A DNA stretch of 37,275 nt from Priapulus caudatus (GCF_000485595.1 NW_014577343.1:285009-322283); one strand, 5' to 3'. Shown: positions 8,845 to 18,980, counted from the first letter of the stretch. The notes: generated by a model from the letters alone, not told the origin. Translations and numbers: made by a program.

Positions 8845-9480
8845 GTGTTCTCCCCAAGATGTGTAAGTATACAAAGTTTGGTCATGCTAGGTCAATTAGT
8901 GGCCGAGTTATAGAGCGGAAGGAAAATATGATAAAGATAAAGGTCAAGGTCAAGGTCAAATAAAGGTTGCAGTGACCTGGTTTTGGTACGCGACACACCT
9001 TCTCCCCAAGATGTGTAAGTATACCAAGTTTGGTCGCGCTAGGTCAATTAGGGGCCGAGTTGTAGAGTGGAAGGGAAATATGATCAAGGTCAAGGTCAAA
9101 TAAAAGCCGCAGTGACCTTGTTTTGGTACGCGACACACATTCTCCCCAAGATGTGTAAGTATACCAAGTTTGGTAGTGCTAGGTCAATTAGGGGCCGAGT
9201 TAGAGAGCGGAAAGGGAAATATGATCAAGGTCAAGGTAAAGGTCAAATAAAGGTCGCAGTGACGTGGTTTTGGTACGCTGCTCACCTTCTCCCCAAGATG
9301 TGTAAGCATACCAAGTTTGGTAGCGCTAGGTCAATTAGGGGCCGAGTTAGAGCGGAAGGGAAATATTATCAAGGTCAAGGTAAAGGTCAAATAAAGGTCG
9401 CAGTGACCTGGTTTTGGTAAGTATACCAGGTTTGGTCACACTAAGTCAATTAGGGTCGAGTTATAGAGCGGAAGGGAAAT
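8845..9480 (+). repeat. Satellite-like tandem repeat, about 145-bp period, 4+ units
   Basis: TCTCCCCAAGATGTGTAAG recurs near 8850, 9001, 9141 and 9288, so units are 140-152 bp. Each unit holds AGGTCAATTAGKGGCCGAGT, GAGCGGAAGG and a block of AAGGTC hexamers followed by TAAAGGTYGCAGTGACSTGG. A final half unit ends at 9480. The small ORFs across it are chance products. TCAAGGTCA in each unit is an SF-1/ERR-type monomer site. Confidence 0.92.
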
Positions 9481-9524
9481 TCTCTGCGGGGGCACGGCTG
9501 CGGCTGGGTAGACATAAAACCATA

Positions 9525-9555
9525 GTATCCCCGCCGACATCATCACGGGGGATAC
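9525..9555. repeat. Short inverted repeat (hairpin)
   Basis: GTATCCCC (9525-9532) pairs with GGGGATAC (9548-9555) around a 15-nt centre. It may be the end of a small miniature element; no partner end was found. Confidence 0.5.
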
Positions 9556-9720
9556 AAATATACCTGTATTTTACGTATCGATTAAATTGGTAGCTGGCCG
9601 TGAAGCTAGCTTTCTGTGAATGTGCATGCAGTTCAAGGCGATTAAAACAGATGCAAAATTAAACCATCTCTCTTGTCCCCCTTGCAGATATTTTAGCAGT
9701 TAGAAAGTATAGGCAAGCAT

Positions 9721-9812
9721 TAGAGGTGTAACGATACACTAGGATCACGATACGATACGTATCTCGACACGTAAGTCATGATACGATACCGTTGATACGT
9801 ATCATGACAGAC
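9721..9812 (+). mobile_element. hAT-like nonautonomous element terminus
   Basis: TAGAGGTGTAACGATACACT resembles the TAGGGGTGTAACGATACA-type ends of animal hAT miniature elements, and GATACGTATC palindromes follow. An internal inverted repeat pairs GTCATGATACG (9775-9785) with CGTATCATGAC (9798-9808). The matching right end and target duplication were not found, so this is probably one truncated end. Confidence 0.5.
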
Positions 9813-10029
9813 AGAAAATATGTATCCCAATACTTTCATAACTACGTGCCATACTCAACGTAGGGTCCCTATATATAAAGAGTTGCGACATGACGAGTCG
9901 GGAAAAAATCGGCCAAGTGATCGCTGGATGCCATATTGTTTCTATTTGGCTCGATAGCTGCGAGCGCATATCATCGCTTTACATAGAACGAATTTATCTT
10001 GTGAATTACAGTTGTCATATTCTTCCAAA

Positions 10030-10182
10030 ATGACTAGCTGCTGTGCTTATGGGTGCAGTAATCGGTCGGAAAAGGGGTTTCATATGTGCCATTTCCCAAG
10101 AAATCCGGAAAGAAGGAAATTGTGGGCGAGTAGAGTCCAGAGACTAGGGTGGAAACCCACTTCATCATCCTATCTGTGCCAG
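10030..10182 (+). CDS. THAP-domain exon 1
   Basis: ATG 10030 begins MTSCCAYGCSNRSEKGFHMC then HFPRNPERRKLWASRVQR. This matches the N-terminal two thirds of a THAP DNA-binding domain: C-x4-C, the F.FP turn, the invariant Trp and a basic stretch. The exon ends YLCQ at AG|GTTAGT (10183), a good donor, which is where THAP genes commonly break before the LCxxHF part. The next exon is not recognised in the following kilobase; 10205-10640 has only AT-rich sequence. Many THAP genes derive from P-element transposases, so a transposon or a host gene are both possible. No defect is seen in the exon itself. Confidence 0.75.
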
Positions 10183-10509
10183 GTTAGTACATAGTCCCTT
10201 GCATGTATTTTGATGTGGTGATTTGATATGGTGAGCATGGTCAGTGACTTTGAAATTAATGAAAAGTTTGAGTGGATATGCAAGTAAAAAATTGACTCTA
10301 GTCTACTCAATATTTACTTTAATAAAATGTCATGATGCGTTTGTTATACAATTATTGTGTTTTAAAGAAAATTGTAATAATGTAAAGACTAAACTAAAGT
10401 CTAGTCTAGATTCACAACTTACATTCTATGAATCTATACACTATTAAATGATGTTTCATTGCAAGATAAGCAGTGCAGCATGCAGTGGTGGGCATGGGTA
10501 GCCAAGAGA

Positions 10510-10565
10510 GGCTTCGAAACGAGTGTAAAAAGAAAATAATGCTAAAGCATACACTCCTCGAAGCC
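10510..10565. repeat. Inverted repeat with 22-nt loop
   Basis: GGCTTCGAAACGAGTGTA (10510-10527) pairs with TACACTCCTCGAAGCC (10550-10565), with one gap and few mismatches. It could fold in RNA as a hairpin. No further role is visible. Confidence 0.55.
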
Positions 10566-10647
10566 AAGGAATTAACCCATGTGAATAGTTTAGCAGAGCT
10601 GGAGACAATGGTACTTTAGGCGCAAAAATTCCTAGAAAATATTCTGA

Positions 10648-11184
10648 AAGCACAGAAGACTTCGAAAAAAACTGAAACTTGGAAGACCAGAAATAGATGA
10701 CAGAACCGCAGCATTCCAGAGAGTTGTTGAGTACTTGGGAAATAATGATGATTCTTTGGCAACCATAAACAGTCTAGTTCAGAAAATGGATAAATATCTT
10801 ATAGATACTGGACTTGGCGCAGACAGCCGCCCATACATGAAGTTGAAACTACAGAATCATTTTGGTGATGGAGTCATTATGGCCACCCTAAATGGAAAAG
10901 AATGTGTAGTCACCTTACGAGAAACAGCAAGCACTATATTCCATGCATTCCATCAGCAAGAAAAGCTCGATCATCCTGAAGATGAAAAGCGTAATATTAT
11001 CAGAACTGATGCAAAACTCATTGTAAGTGATGTGAAATCCATCGATGTCTCACACAATTTCTATCCATCTAGTGACAATATGGAAAACATAGATAGCGCT
11101 CTTGCATTTATTCCGGAAAGTCTTGGCAAAAATAATAGTGAAAAAACGTCGAGTGAGTTAAGCCACTGTACACAAACACTATAA
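10648..11184 (+). CDS. Conserved invertebrate ORF fragment, function unknown
   Basis: The frame is open from 10648 (after TGA) to 11184. It reads LKLGRPEIDDRTAAFQRVVE, then IDTGLGADSRPYMKLKLQNH, GDGVIMATLNGKECVVTLRE and TASTIFHAFHQQEK. The pattern (short helical segment, then a KLxxHFGD..I...NGK..VVTFR core) resembles uncharacterised multi-copy proteins of marine invertebrates that I have seen without a named domain; it could be a winged-helix-like fold. There is no ATG at a sensible place, so it is probably an internal exon or a relic. It sits 470 nt after the THAP exon on the same strand and could belong to the same gene, but no acceptor was confirmed. Confidence 0.45.
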   Translation, partial: KHRRLRKKLKLGRPEIDDRTAAFQRVVEYLGNNDDSLATINSLVQKMDKYLIDTGLGADSRPYMKLKLQNHFGDGVIMATLNGKECVVTLRETASTIFHAFHQQEKLDHPEDEKRNIIRTDAKLIVSDVKSIDVSHNFYPSSDNMENIDSALAFIPESLGKNNSEKTSSELSHCTQTL

Positions 11185-11500
11185 CATCAATAACGTCAGC
11201 ATTGATAACGCAAAGGCTGCGCAGGCACAGAGGAAACAAACCTTTACCAAGTTGAGGAATTCCGTCCATCAGCATATGGCAGAGAGTATGAGTACGGAAG
11301 AAGCAGTTAAGAGACGTGACGAGCTCAAGGCCTCCTTTAAGTTATTTGACCAATCGCATGAGCATTATGTTACCTTCATCGAAGATGAAGGTCTACTTGA
11401 AGAGGCTGGTTACTATCAAAAATTTCAGTACAAGGGTGCAGTGAAGTCGGGCGGGAAGACCTGCGTAACAGGCGTAGCACGCGAACGTGGCAGAATATAA
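11162..11500 (+). pseudogene. DUF1759/BEL-like Gag N-terminal fragment
   Basis: The frame is open from 11162 to the stop at 11500. It reads AQRKQTFTKLRNSVHQHMAE, SMSTEEAVKRRDELKASFKL and FDQSHEHYVTFIEDEGLLEE. The order of a basic helix, LKxxFxxFxxxHE and an acidic stretch resembles the first 65 codons of the gag at 1273 (LKGLFSEFANAHE...DDGDIDD). From about 11440 the sequence no longer looks coding. It overlaps the preceding frame by 23 nt. Position and pattern support a second, more diverged BEL-type gag relic. The match is by eye and weak. Confidence 0.4.
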
Positions 11501-11754
11501 GTAAGCCACTACAGTATAGAGACGAGTAAGAGGGATAACGCGGGAAGCGTGGGGATATTGTTCGACTGGAAGTCAGGCAAGGTTTCCCCGCGATCGTTAG
11601 TTAGAGTATCGCCCTGTGGGGAAGGGGCTTATAGAATACGCCCACCGCTTTAACCTTGTGTGTTTCGCAAGAGGGGAACACACACGGGGATGAGGTTGCG
11701 AAGCCACTTCCTCACAGAAGGCAGATGTGATGTTGCTACGAAAGCCCAGAAGGC

Positions 11755-11816
11755 TCATGCGAAATGCAAAATGCGAGATGCGAAATGCGAGATGCGAAAT
11801 GCGAGATGCGAAATCT
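11755..11816. repeat. 14-bp tandem repeat (ATGCGAAATGCGAG)n
   Basis: About four units alternate ATGCGAG and ATGCGAA. The antisense ORF rich in RISHFAFR is a product of this repeat. Confidence 0.85.
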
Positions 11817-11888
11817 GAAGCAACCAATCAGAAAATGTGTTGGTCTTGATAAATCGCATGGCCGGTATTAATTACTACAAAGACAAAG

Positions 11889-11973
11889 ATGGCGATCTCG
11901 ATTACGAACAATGAGGGTATACAATTCACCTTCACATTCATTGAAGATCGTGGGTTTACGTTGGACAAACTTG
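11889..11973 (+). CDS. Possible short first exon with splice donor
   Basis: ATG 11889 opens MAISITNNEGIQFTFTFIED RGFTLDKL in two parts and ends at TTG|GTAAGT (11974). The donor is consensus and the layout (short peptide ending in a Leu-rich helix, then GTAAGT) mirrors 8176-8242. I do not recognise the peptide. It may be chance. Confidence 0.25.
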
Positions 11974-12175
11974 GTAAGTTTTTCTGCTGTCTAATACATA
12001 TTTGTGGAAGTTTCTCTGTTCGTCTGTTCACGATGCAAATCGATATGGGCCACTCTGGATACGTCCAAGGATGATCAGTACAGTCAGTACTTGAAGATAG
12101 AGAGATATCAGAATACTATGTTTCACAAGGTTAAACTGAAGGGGGGTCGAGCAGGTGTCTTCTCTGGGGATTAAG

Positions 12176-13022
12176 TACCAACTGAGTATGTTGTTGCAGA
12201 TGGAGGAACAGGCGGCGACGAGCATCTTGGCAAAGTTGATGGCAGAGATGGAGGAACTAGAGCAGACGAACTTGCTAGTGGTTAGACTGGAAGAAGGCGA
12301 GCGGAGTGAGCTGATGAAAGAGGAGAGAGAGAATGTGAGAGGTTAGAGAGAGCGTCGCGGTAGACTGAGAGAATGTAGTGGTGGACAGTATATGCCCAGT
12401 GCCAGGGTGTGGTGTAAGTGTCAAACCAATACACTACCCGAATCACTATGGGGAGCGACATGCCCAGATGCAGCGGTGGCAGGTGTGCCCCGTTTGTGAT
12501 AAAGAAAATTACGGGCAAACAACATGAACCGGCACCTGGTAAAGGTGCACAAGGTGTCAAAGCCTTTAATTACCTATCCCGTCCACGCCCGGCCATATGT
12601 ATGGTTACCAAACCAGTTACCCTATATAGATAAGGAAGGAATCTATAAAGAGTGGGGAAAAAAGATTGGCAGAAGGAAGAGACACAAAGACTAGTAGTGG
12701 ATAGAGTGGGAAGATAGAAGGCATCAGAGGAGCGTTAGAGGATAGCGGAGGGAAGAAAAGAAGAGGAACCACCGATGACGGGAATTTTCCCGTCGGAGGT
12801 AGTGGTGGATTATAATGAAGAGGTGTTACAACGAGAGGAGTTGAGGATAGCAATTAGACAGGCAGTTATTAGGCGCAGAAAATATAATTAAAGGATAATA
12901 TAAATAGTAAGAGTTCGATTTTGGAAGTTGGAGTATAACTAAATAGTAAGAGTTCGATACGGTGATAGGTAAAGAGTGAGATTCGATAGAGAGATAATAC
13001 TAAGGATATATAGTAAGTAAAC
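12176..13022 (+). pseudogene. Accessory zinc-finger ORF, variant 2, copy 2, with 3' flank
   Basis: ATG 12200 follows TATGTTGTTGCAG and opens MEEQAATSILAKLMAEMEEL. The frame closes at TAG 12344 after a 2-nt deletion relative to copy 1 (GTGAGAGG for GTGAGAGAGG). Downstream, ICPVPGCGVSVKPIHYPNHY keeps the first finger Cys (TGC) that copy 1 has lost, and a second finger CPVCDKEN follows. A short deletion near 12503 and further indels (about 12658, 12850) break the rest. Homology to 2992-3940 ends at 13022 inside the 3' noncoding part, at AGTAAGTAAAC, where GC-rich foreign DNA begins. Comparing the two copies shows which residues are ancestral. Confidence 0.6.
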
Positions 13023-13314
13023 TTACCACGAAGAGACGCGTCGGCATCGACGACGCCTCGGCGACGGAGCGGAGGGGCGCGTCTGCGGGGAAACCTGGCC
13101 CGCAGGCTGCAGGAGCGCTAGACGCCTCACAGAGATGTTTCCTCCACGGCACGCGCGCGCACGAAGCGACGAGGGGACCGGCCTAAAGATGAAGTACGTA
13201 GCCAACAGTGACACGTGGACCCAGCAGGCACCCGATTCTACTCCATTTTGTTTGTTATCTATAATTTACATTTTTCGGTTCGGAAGGACGTGAAACGGAC
13301 GACGTGAGTGCCAA
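13023..13314. other. GC-rich spacer of unknown origin
   Basis: This stretch separates two retroelement relics. It is GC-rich to about 13200 and AT-rich after that. CGGTTCGGAAGGACG at 13277 resembles CGGCTCGGAAGGACG at the first base of the window. I see no supported gene. Confidence 0.4.
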
Positions 13315-13932
13315 GAAGAAGGCGCACGGCAGTCGGAGGTACCGGTTGGGCCAACTGTACCCACGAAAGGGGAGAGTAAGCAGGAGCCAGCCAGCCAGAG
13401 CCTGGCGACGCTGGTGACGGTCGGCGCCACAGTGAGCCAAGCAGACGTCCTCGCCACGGTGGGGAAGATCCCCACCAAAGAGGGTGTAGGCGACACTCCG
13501 GCTGCCCTGAGATCGGCGTGCAACGATATCTGCACGCGGATCCGGCACGATGACGCCATCGTCACCGACGCAATCTGTAAGATGTCGGCGGCCCTATGCC
13601 GGCAAGAAGACGCCCGCCGAGCATACGACGCCATAAAAGACGGCCTCCTGCAGCGGGAAGCAGAGGAACGCCGCAAGCAGAGGCAGGAGGAGGTGGCGAC
13701 CATGGCTCAGGTGAGCAGGGAATTAAAGAAGATAGGTCAGGAGAGGGACGAAATGAAGGCGAAATTGGAGAAAGCTTCAACCCCTGCCCCCCTGACCCTC
13801 GGCCGCTGCCTCAGCTACCTCAGAGGAGAGAAGTACCTGGTCGCCATATTCGACGAGGAGGGACTGCCACTCTGCGAGCTGCAAACCGACCTGGAGTGGA
13901 AGGAGGGCAAGCTCCAGAAGAAGAAAGTGTAA
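13315..13932 (+). pseudogene. Accessory ORF variant 1, C-terminal part (partial copy A1)
   Basis: The frame is open without break from the junction at about 13315 to TAA 13930-13932. It begins GARQSEVP-like and runs through SQADVLATVGKIPTKEGVGD, RIRHDDAIVTDAICKMSAAL and a charged coiled coil (LLQREAEERRKQRQEEVATM then VSRELKKIGQERDEMKAKLE). It ends CLSYLRGEKYLVAIFDEEGL and EWKEGKLQKKKV. It aligns with 23240-23854 at about 95%. The zinc-finger half is missing: the sequence to the left is unrelated. This is the least damaged version of the C-terminal half and shows the natural stop. The role of the coiled coil (self-assembly or partner binding) is inferred. Confidence 0.7.
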
Positions 13933-14300
13933 GAAAGTTAGTAACTGGGGGGTTAACTTGGGGGTTTAATTTTCGTTGCGTTATAGGCAAGCTTTCCTCA
14001 GGACACTGTAAATAATCATAAGGTAATGTTTGGTAAGTGGTAAATTCACCCTGTTGTTACATTGTTACATTGTTATTGTCATGGACCCTTATGGGGTCAG
14101 AGGTATGTATTGTTTTCTGATATTGTTGGTAATGTTACATTCAACTTTTTTGGACGAGTCGTTCGACCCTTTAGACGATTTTGGCGGGTCATTACATTGA
14201 TGTTTTGGTATGTGTGTATGTATGAGGGGTATTCAATAACAATGAGGTTGTATAGGTCAGTTGCCTGCATGGGGACGTGCAGTGTTTAAGGAAGGGAGAG
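13933..14300 (+). other. 3' noncoding region and polypurine tract (copy A1)
   Basis: About 370 nt lie between the accessory ORF stop and the 3' LTR; copy B keeps the same layout. It ends with AAGGAAGGGAGAG (14288-14300), a polypurine tract directly abutting TGTAACGACT, the expected priming site for plus-strand DNA. Confidence 0.7.
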
Positions 14301-14622
14301 TGTAACGACTTGGCTCTTCCAGCACTAATATAAATTTGTGTATCTTACTCTAGTCCTGGTTAACGAGGGATCAGTAGTAAATTTAACTGTCACTATAAAT
14401 AGTTAGAAGTAAACTAAAGTAACCGTGATTTCTCATATTACATTATTAGCAGTTGGGCGGTCGGCCAACTGGTCAATATACTCAGCCTACTGTAGAATCA
14501 ATGCGTGTATATAAGGGTAGCTGTAATTCTCACCGTAGTATTGTAAAGTACTGTAGCAACACGATCTGTTCATTAACTGTGTTGTGGGCTGGTTGTAGTT
14601 CATTATCATCATCCTTGTCATG
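14301..14622 (+). mobile_element. Truncated 3' LTR (copy A1)
   Basis: It begins TGTAACGACTTGG after the polypurine tract and matches 24232-24543 closely. It stops at 14622, where the pol 3' end of another copy begins (TTGTCAT|GGAATGG). The remaining two thirds of the LTR is lost. Confidence 0.75.
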
Positions 14623-15156
14623 GAATGGATAAGACGAGTCATGGCGGAAGCTTACCAGTTTGCTGCGACAATGCTTAAGGCAGCTGCGGCGCGTCAAATG
14701 AAGGGGTATAATAAAAAGGTAAAAGAAACCATATTCAAAGAAGGGGATTTAGTGTGATATTATTACCCTCCGAAAGCAAAAGAAAAATTAAACAAAGGTT
14801 GGCCAGGGCCGTGCCTTATCACAAGAAGGCCATCACCTGAATTGGCTCAGATAAGCATTAAAACGAATGGGAAGAACCGCATGGTTCACCTGGATTCGTT
14901 AGCTGTCTACAATGGAGGGGATCAGGGGAGCCATGCTGCTGAAAATTCAGGAGGAACGGGGAACGAGGACCAGCAGCATAGCGAAGCAGGCTGTCAGGGA
15001 TGCACAGGAAATGACAGGAAATACGACAGCTTTGAGCAAGAAGATCCCTTGGCAGGCATCGATAGCTGGGCGGAACAAGAGCAAGGGTTGGACACAGGTC
15101 TTGTGCCTCGGCATAGTGAACGCGCGAGAAAACCTGTCCAACGTTTGGATCTGTAG
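14623..15156 (+). pseudogene. pol: Gypsy Pol C-terminus (copy A2), with GPY/F-like region
   Basis: The frame picks up in the integrase C-terminal region (WIRRVMAEAYQFAATMLKAA) and is cut by TGA at about 14756 after GDLV, where related elements carry Trp. It then reads YYYPPKAKEKLNKGWPGPCL (the GPY/F-type motif) and KNRMVHLDSLAVYNGG to the stop at 15154-15156 after VQRLDL. The tail after the GPY/F motif is Gln, Gly and Glu rich and unlike a chromodomain. This copy keeps Trp at SIDSWAEQ, where copy B has TAG. It is joined at the left to an LTR fragment rather than to the integrase core. Confidence 0.75.
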
Positions 15157-15746
15157 GGGTTTCGATAGAGCGATGTAACAAACTATTTCGGCCAATGTAG
15201 CAACGCAAGAGTTTTGCAAACGGATTGTGGGGCAGCAGCGAAAGGAATCCGACGTCTAGTGATGGCTAGTCTCGCCGTTGTCTCCAATGGGCGATACCGT
15301 CGAGTGGGCAAAGGTTGAGTGAGTGCTGGATGTTATGGTTTCAGTCATCTACTGTTGTCGTCATAGAGAGGCATCCGGGATGCCTGCTCCTAAAGGAGAC
15401 GATCGCGAAGGACGCTACCTCAAAAATGCCCTTAGTTTGTGCTAGGTGATTAACCGAGAAGGGTTAAGTCACAGTGAACAGGGAGTCACAGTAGAAGGAT
15501 CACGCTCGGGGATAGAGCGCTGTCTGACAAAGTAGAGGAAACAAATGAACAATGAGCTGTTCAAAATATGTACAGCACGACGAAAATATATGCGAGCTAC
15601 AGACCGAAAATGAACGATACGCTAAAAGGGGGGCTATACATCGGTGCGATGAGTTCGAGTTGTGCGTTAAATTACGTGCTATATGTGCCACAGGCACTGA
15701 ATGTGATAACGTGCATACCCACTAGCGAGTTTCTGTTACAGAGACG
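15157..15746 (+). other. Spacer between pol and accessory ORF, with putative 3' splice site
   Basis: About 590 nt have no conserved frame and are nearly identical in copy B (21838-22427). TTTCTGTTACAG (15730-15741) ends five nt before the ATG at 15747 and is the best 3' splice-site candidate in the family. A ribosome could hardly reach the ORF from pol, so a spliced mRNA is the simple explanation. Confidence 0.5.
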
Positions 15747-17082
15747 ATGGCAAACCTGTACATGGAAGAGGAGGCTGCCGCTGCTGCTGCCGCTGCAGAG
15801 ATACTGATGGCGGAAATGGAGGACGACAACAAGACACCACTGTTTGAGCGACCATCCCCAGTGGAAGAGCTCAGCGAGGCGGAGGCCATGCTGCAGGACG
15901 GAACGTTCAATCTTCTGCCTCAGCTGCTCTCCCCCATGTCCGACAGCTTTATGGAGGAGGCAGCTGCGAGCAAGGAGAACGAGGCCACCGCGATGCCAAC
16001 ATCACTTGACAACTACCGAATACCTTACAAGTGTAAATTCCCGGGGTGCGGTACCTCGTGCAAGGAACGGCGGTACTTGCACCGGCACTTCGAGGAACAT
16101 CACATCAAGTTCTACCTGGGGTACCGCTGCGAGAGGTGTGGGTTTAAGGCGCCCCGATTGAACAGTATGCGTGGCCACCTCGCTACTGTTTACCGGTGGC
16201 CCAAACCAGACCAGCCACGCCTCTCCACCCAGTGGTTAGAGCACGACGACGAAGAAAAGATAGATTGGGAATTGACCCATGCGCCTCCCGGTTTCCGGTT
16301 GCGTGGGGGGGCAGAAGAGAGGCTATCGAGAATGAAGAGACCTACGCCACCGGAGAGACGGGTAATAAAGAGACAATCTAGACGTGGTCTCCACGAGGAG
16401 GACCGGCAGCCCTTGAGGTCCTTGGTCATGGAGACACAATTCTCATCGGTCGGCACCCGAGAGGTGTATCGGGAGCGCCACCAGGCAGTTAACAGGAAGG
16501 CCCACCGGAGCCACCCGTACACCGTAGTCACTTCGGCCAAGTCTCATCCGGCCGAAGAAGGCGCACGGCAGTCGGAGGTACCGGTGGGACCAACTGTACC
16601 CACGAAAGGGGAGAGGAAGCAGGAGCCAGCCAGCCAGAGCCCGGCGACGCCGGTGACGATCGGCGCCAAAGTGAGCCAAGCAGACGTCCTCGCCACGGTG
16701 GGGAAGATCCCCACCAGAGGGTGTAGGCGACACTCCGGCTGCCCTGAGATCGGCGTGCAACGATATCCGCACGCGGATCCCTCACGATGACGCCATCGTC
16801 ACCGACGCAATCTGTAAGATGTCGGCGGCCCTATGCCGGCAAGAAGACGCCCGCCGAGCATACGACGCCATAAAAGACGGCCTCCTGCAGCGGGAAGCAG
16901 AGGAACGCCGCAAGCAGAGGCAGGAGGAGGTGGCGACCATGGCTCAGGTGAGCAGGGAGTTGAAGAAGATAGGCCAGGAGAGGGACGAGATGAAGGAGAA
17001 ATTGGAGAAAGCTTCAACCCCAGCTACCTCAGAGGACAGAAGTACCTGGTCGCCGTATTCGACGAGGAGGGACTGCCACTCT
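15747..17082 (+). pseudogene. Accessory zinc-finger/coiled-coil ORF, variant 1 (copy A2)
   Basis: ATG 15747 opens MANLYMEEEAAAAAAAAEIL, an Ala-rich acidic helix encoded by a GCTGCC repeat. An acidic linker follows, then finger 1, YKCKFPGCGTSCKERRYLHR HFEEHH (C-x4-C, H-x4-H), and finger 2, YRCERCGFKAPRLNSMRGHL ATVYRW (C-x2-C, His, then Tyr where the fourth ligand would be). The middle is basic and Pro-rich. A 2-nt deletion near 16716 (CCACCAGAGGG for CCACCAAAGAGGG) shifts the frame, which closes at 16790. The coiled-coil part then continues in another frame from 16819. A second deletion near 17023 and the assembly gap end the copy. The intact protein would be about 475 residues. No membrane segment or signal peptide is seen, so this is not an envelope. 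Nucleic-acid or chromatin binding is inferred only. Confidence 0.65.
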
Positions 17083-17092
17083 NNNNNNNNNN
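17083..17092. other. Assembly gap (10 N)
   Basis: Ten N bases interrupt the accessory ORF of copy A2. The sequence after it (17093 on) does not continue the element, so the true gap is larger or the join is wrong. Confidence 1.
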
Positions 17093-18980
17093 CGAATTCC
17101 ATAGACGCCGATATTTGCTGACGGGTAAAATACGATATATAATATGCGTAGGTGCGTGAGAGTCACCTTTCTATCTTTCTATCTCATTAACTCTTTCTGT
17201 CATTAATCAATCATTAATCATTAATCATTAATCATTAATGATATCAAAGTTGGGAACACTCCTAATGGAGCGTTAGCCCCTTTGCAGCAGCGATATCAAG
17301 CTTCACAGATCTTCGATGGTGAATTCGTCACTTGTTTCGCTCTGCTTCTGTACACAGTCTTCATCGTATGCAAGCAGGTTGACACCATTCGCCTATCCCA
17401 GCGCTTTCATGAATCTCTCCCTCGCCACATACATGCAACAATATAGATGATGAGCGCGAAAGAGACAATCGCAGAGATGCCGATCAGGTTACATTGCAAG
17501 CAGCGGGTCCAGCCTATAATTCATTACTGCATCTGTAAGAACCATCACTGTAGCCTGCAGGTTGCTAATCGGCAGTGCACCTTCTATAGATAGATAGATA
17601 GATGTCGTTGTGTAAGTATGCCACAACACAAGACCGTCGGTAAAATCACTAACCTCAACTTCCTTGCTGGTTAAATCGCTACCGGCGATGTTGGCCGCGG
17701 TTACTACTTACTCGGGGGGGGGGGGTTTACACTCGACGCGACGTGCAGATCGAGAGACTTGTGGCATTAGCATGATTAGTAGGATGAGTGTTATACCCTC
17801 GTGTGTGAGTGCTGAATTTACATGCTGCTGCATGTACGGATAGCGGTGATCATTGGCTTTTACCACCACATTATTTTTCACAAGCAATCACATTATAATA
17901 ACGAAATAAGATTCTATGGACTTTGTGATATAATATTGGACCTCATAGGGTAATTATTTTTTTACCATGAAAAATCATGGTTTTTGTGGCCAGAACTGTC
18001 TTCCATGATAATAGCTGATCCTTAATCACACAGTGCAGACCCTTACACGACCCCATGTAGGTTATGCTTGCTCTTCTTCCTAGTACAACTGTCAACAAAT
18101 ACCACCATCACAGCTAGACGATCAATTAGACTCCACCCACTGAATCGTTTACCTTATCTGAAATTGGGTTTACCTGATCTTATTGAGGTCATCTCAGTTT
18201 CTGATCATACATATATTTATACACGGGACAAACGAGTGTTTCTGTCAATGCAAAAGCAGATGACGTTTTCATGCAAGGAAAATATTACACAGGGCTTGGT
18301 GATTTGCAAAAAAACAACAGAAAAAAAACATTTTTTTATAGTATAAGAAATAAGACAATCTTATATGAGAACCAATAGTTGCAATAATTCATTATGTTGA
18401 CAATGATCATACAAGAAACGTGAATTTCACGTTAATATTGTAGCGTATCCGCATTGAGAATCCCATGTGGTTATCGCAGACGTTCTCACTCATGTGATTA
18501 GTTCTAATGTAATATACAGAAACAAGCTATATATGTAGTAACAAAGTTCAGCAATACCTTCTTGTCCTAATACTAATAGCAAACTAAAGTAGTGTAGTTA
18601 AAGTTAAACCTCTAATGTGGTACCCTTGGCACTTGGATTTCGCCAATTAAAACTGTATTACTTATGGAAGCGCACGCCTTTAAAAACAACACCCAACCTG
18701 AGCAAAGCCTAACCAAACCTAAGGTACACTTATTTTGAGGTTTGACAATGGTGTGCTCTCATGATTCAATATATTTTAAATACGGGAAACAATAAATAAG
18801 CAGGTGAATTGTATAAATAAAATCACATATTTCCCGAACGAGCAACATTGCAAATTGCCAGTTGCAATTTAACATTGCAATAGGTGTGATCACTTCTGTG
18901 GAACTACACGGGGAATAATTCTGCATGATAAGAGTTGCCTGGACCAGCATGCCAGATGGGAGCAGTTCTTCTACATATAA
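17093..18980. other. No gene seen; AT-rich flank with microsatellites
   Basis: 17198-17243 is a heptamer repeat (CATTAAT)n. 17586-17602 is (GATA)n. 17706-17717 is a run of G. The open frame at 18068-18346 has no recognisable feature. Part of this stretch should be the 3' noncoding region of the minus-strand glycerate kinase gene. Confidence 0.6.

Noticed and set aside
8845-9480. CRISPR array
   Set aside because: Units are tandem without unique spacers, and the DNA is from an animal genome.
14842-15219. Overlapping and antisense frames in the Pol tail, duplicated at 21.5-21.9 kb
   Set aside because: They are conserved only because the DNA copies are nearly identical; the frame with GPY/F and HLDSL motifs is the real one.
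15747-17082. Retroviral envelope gene
   Set aside because: Position fits, but there is no signal peptide, furin-like site or membrane span; zinc fingers and coiled coil are present instead.
16819-17159. Frames running through the N gap
   Set aside because: They join unrelated sequence across unknown bases.
18068-18346. 92-codon frame after the gap
   Set aside because: No motif, no homologous copy, and composition like its AT-rich surroundings.
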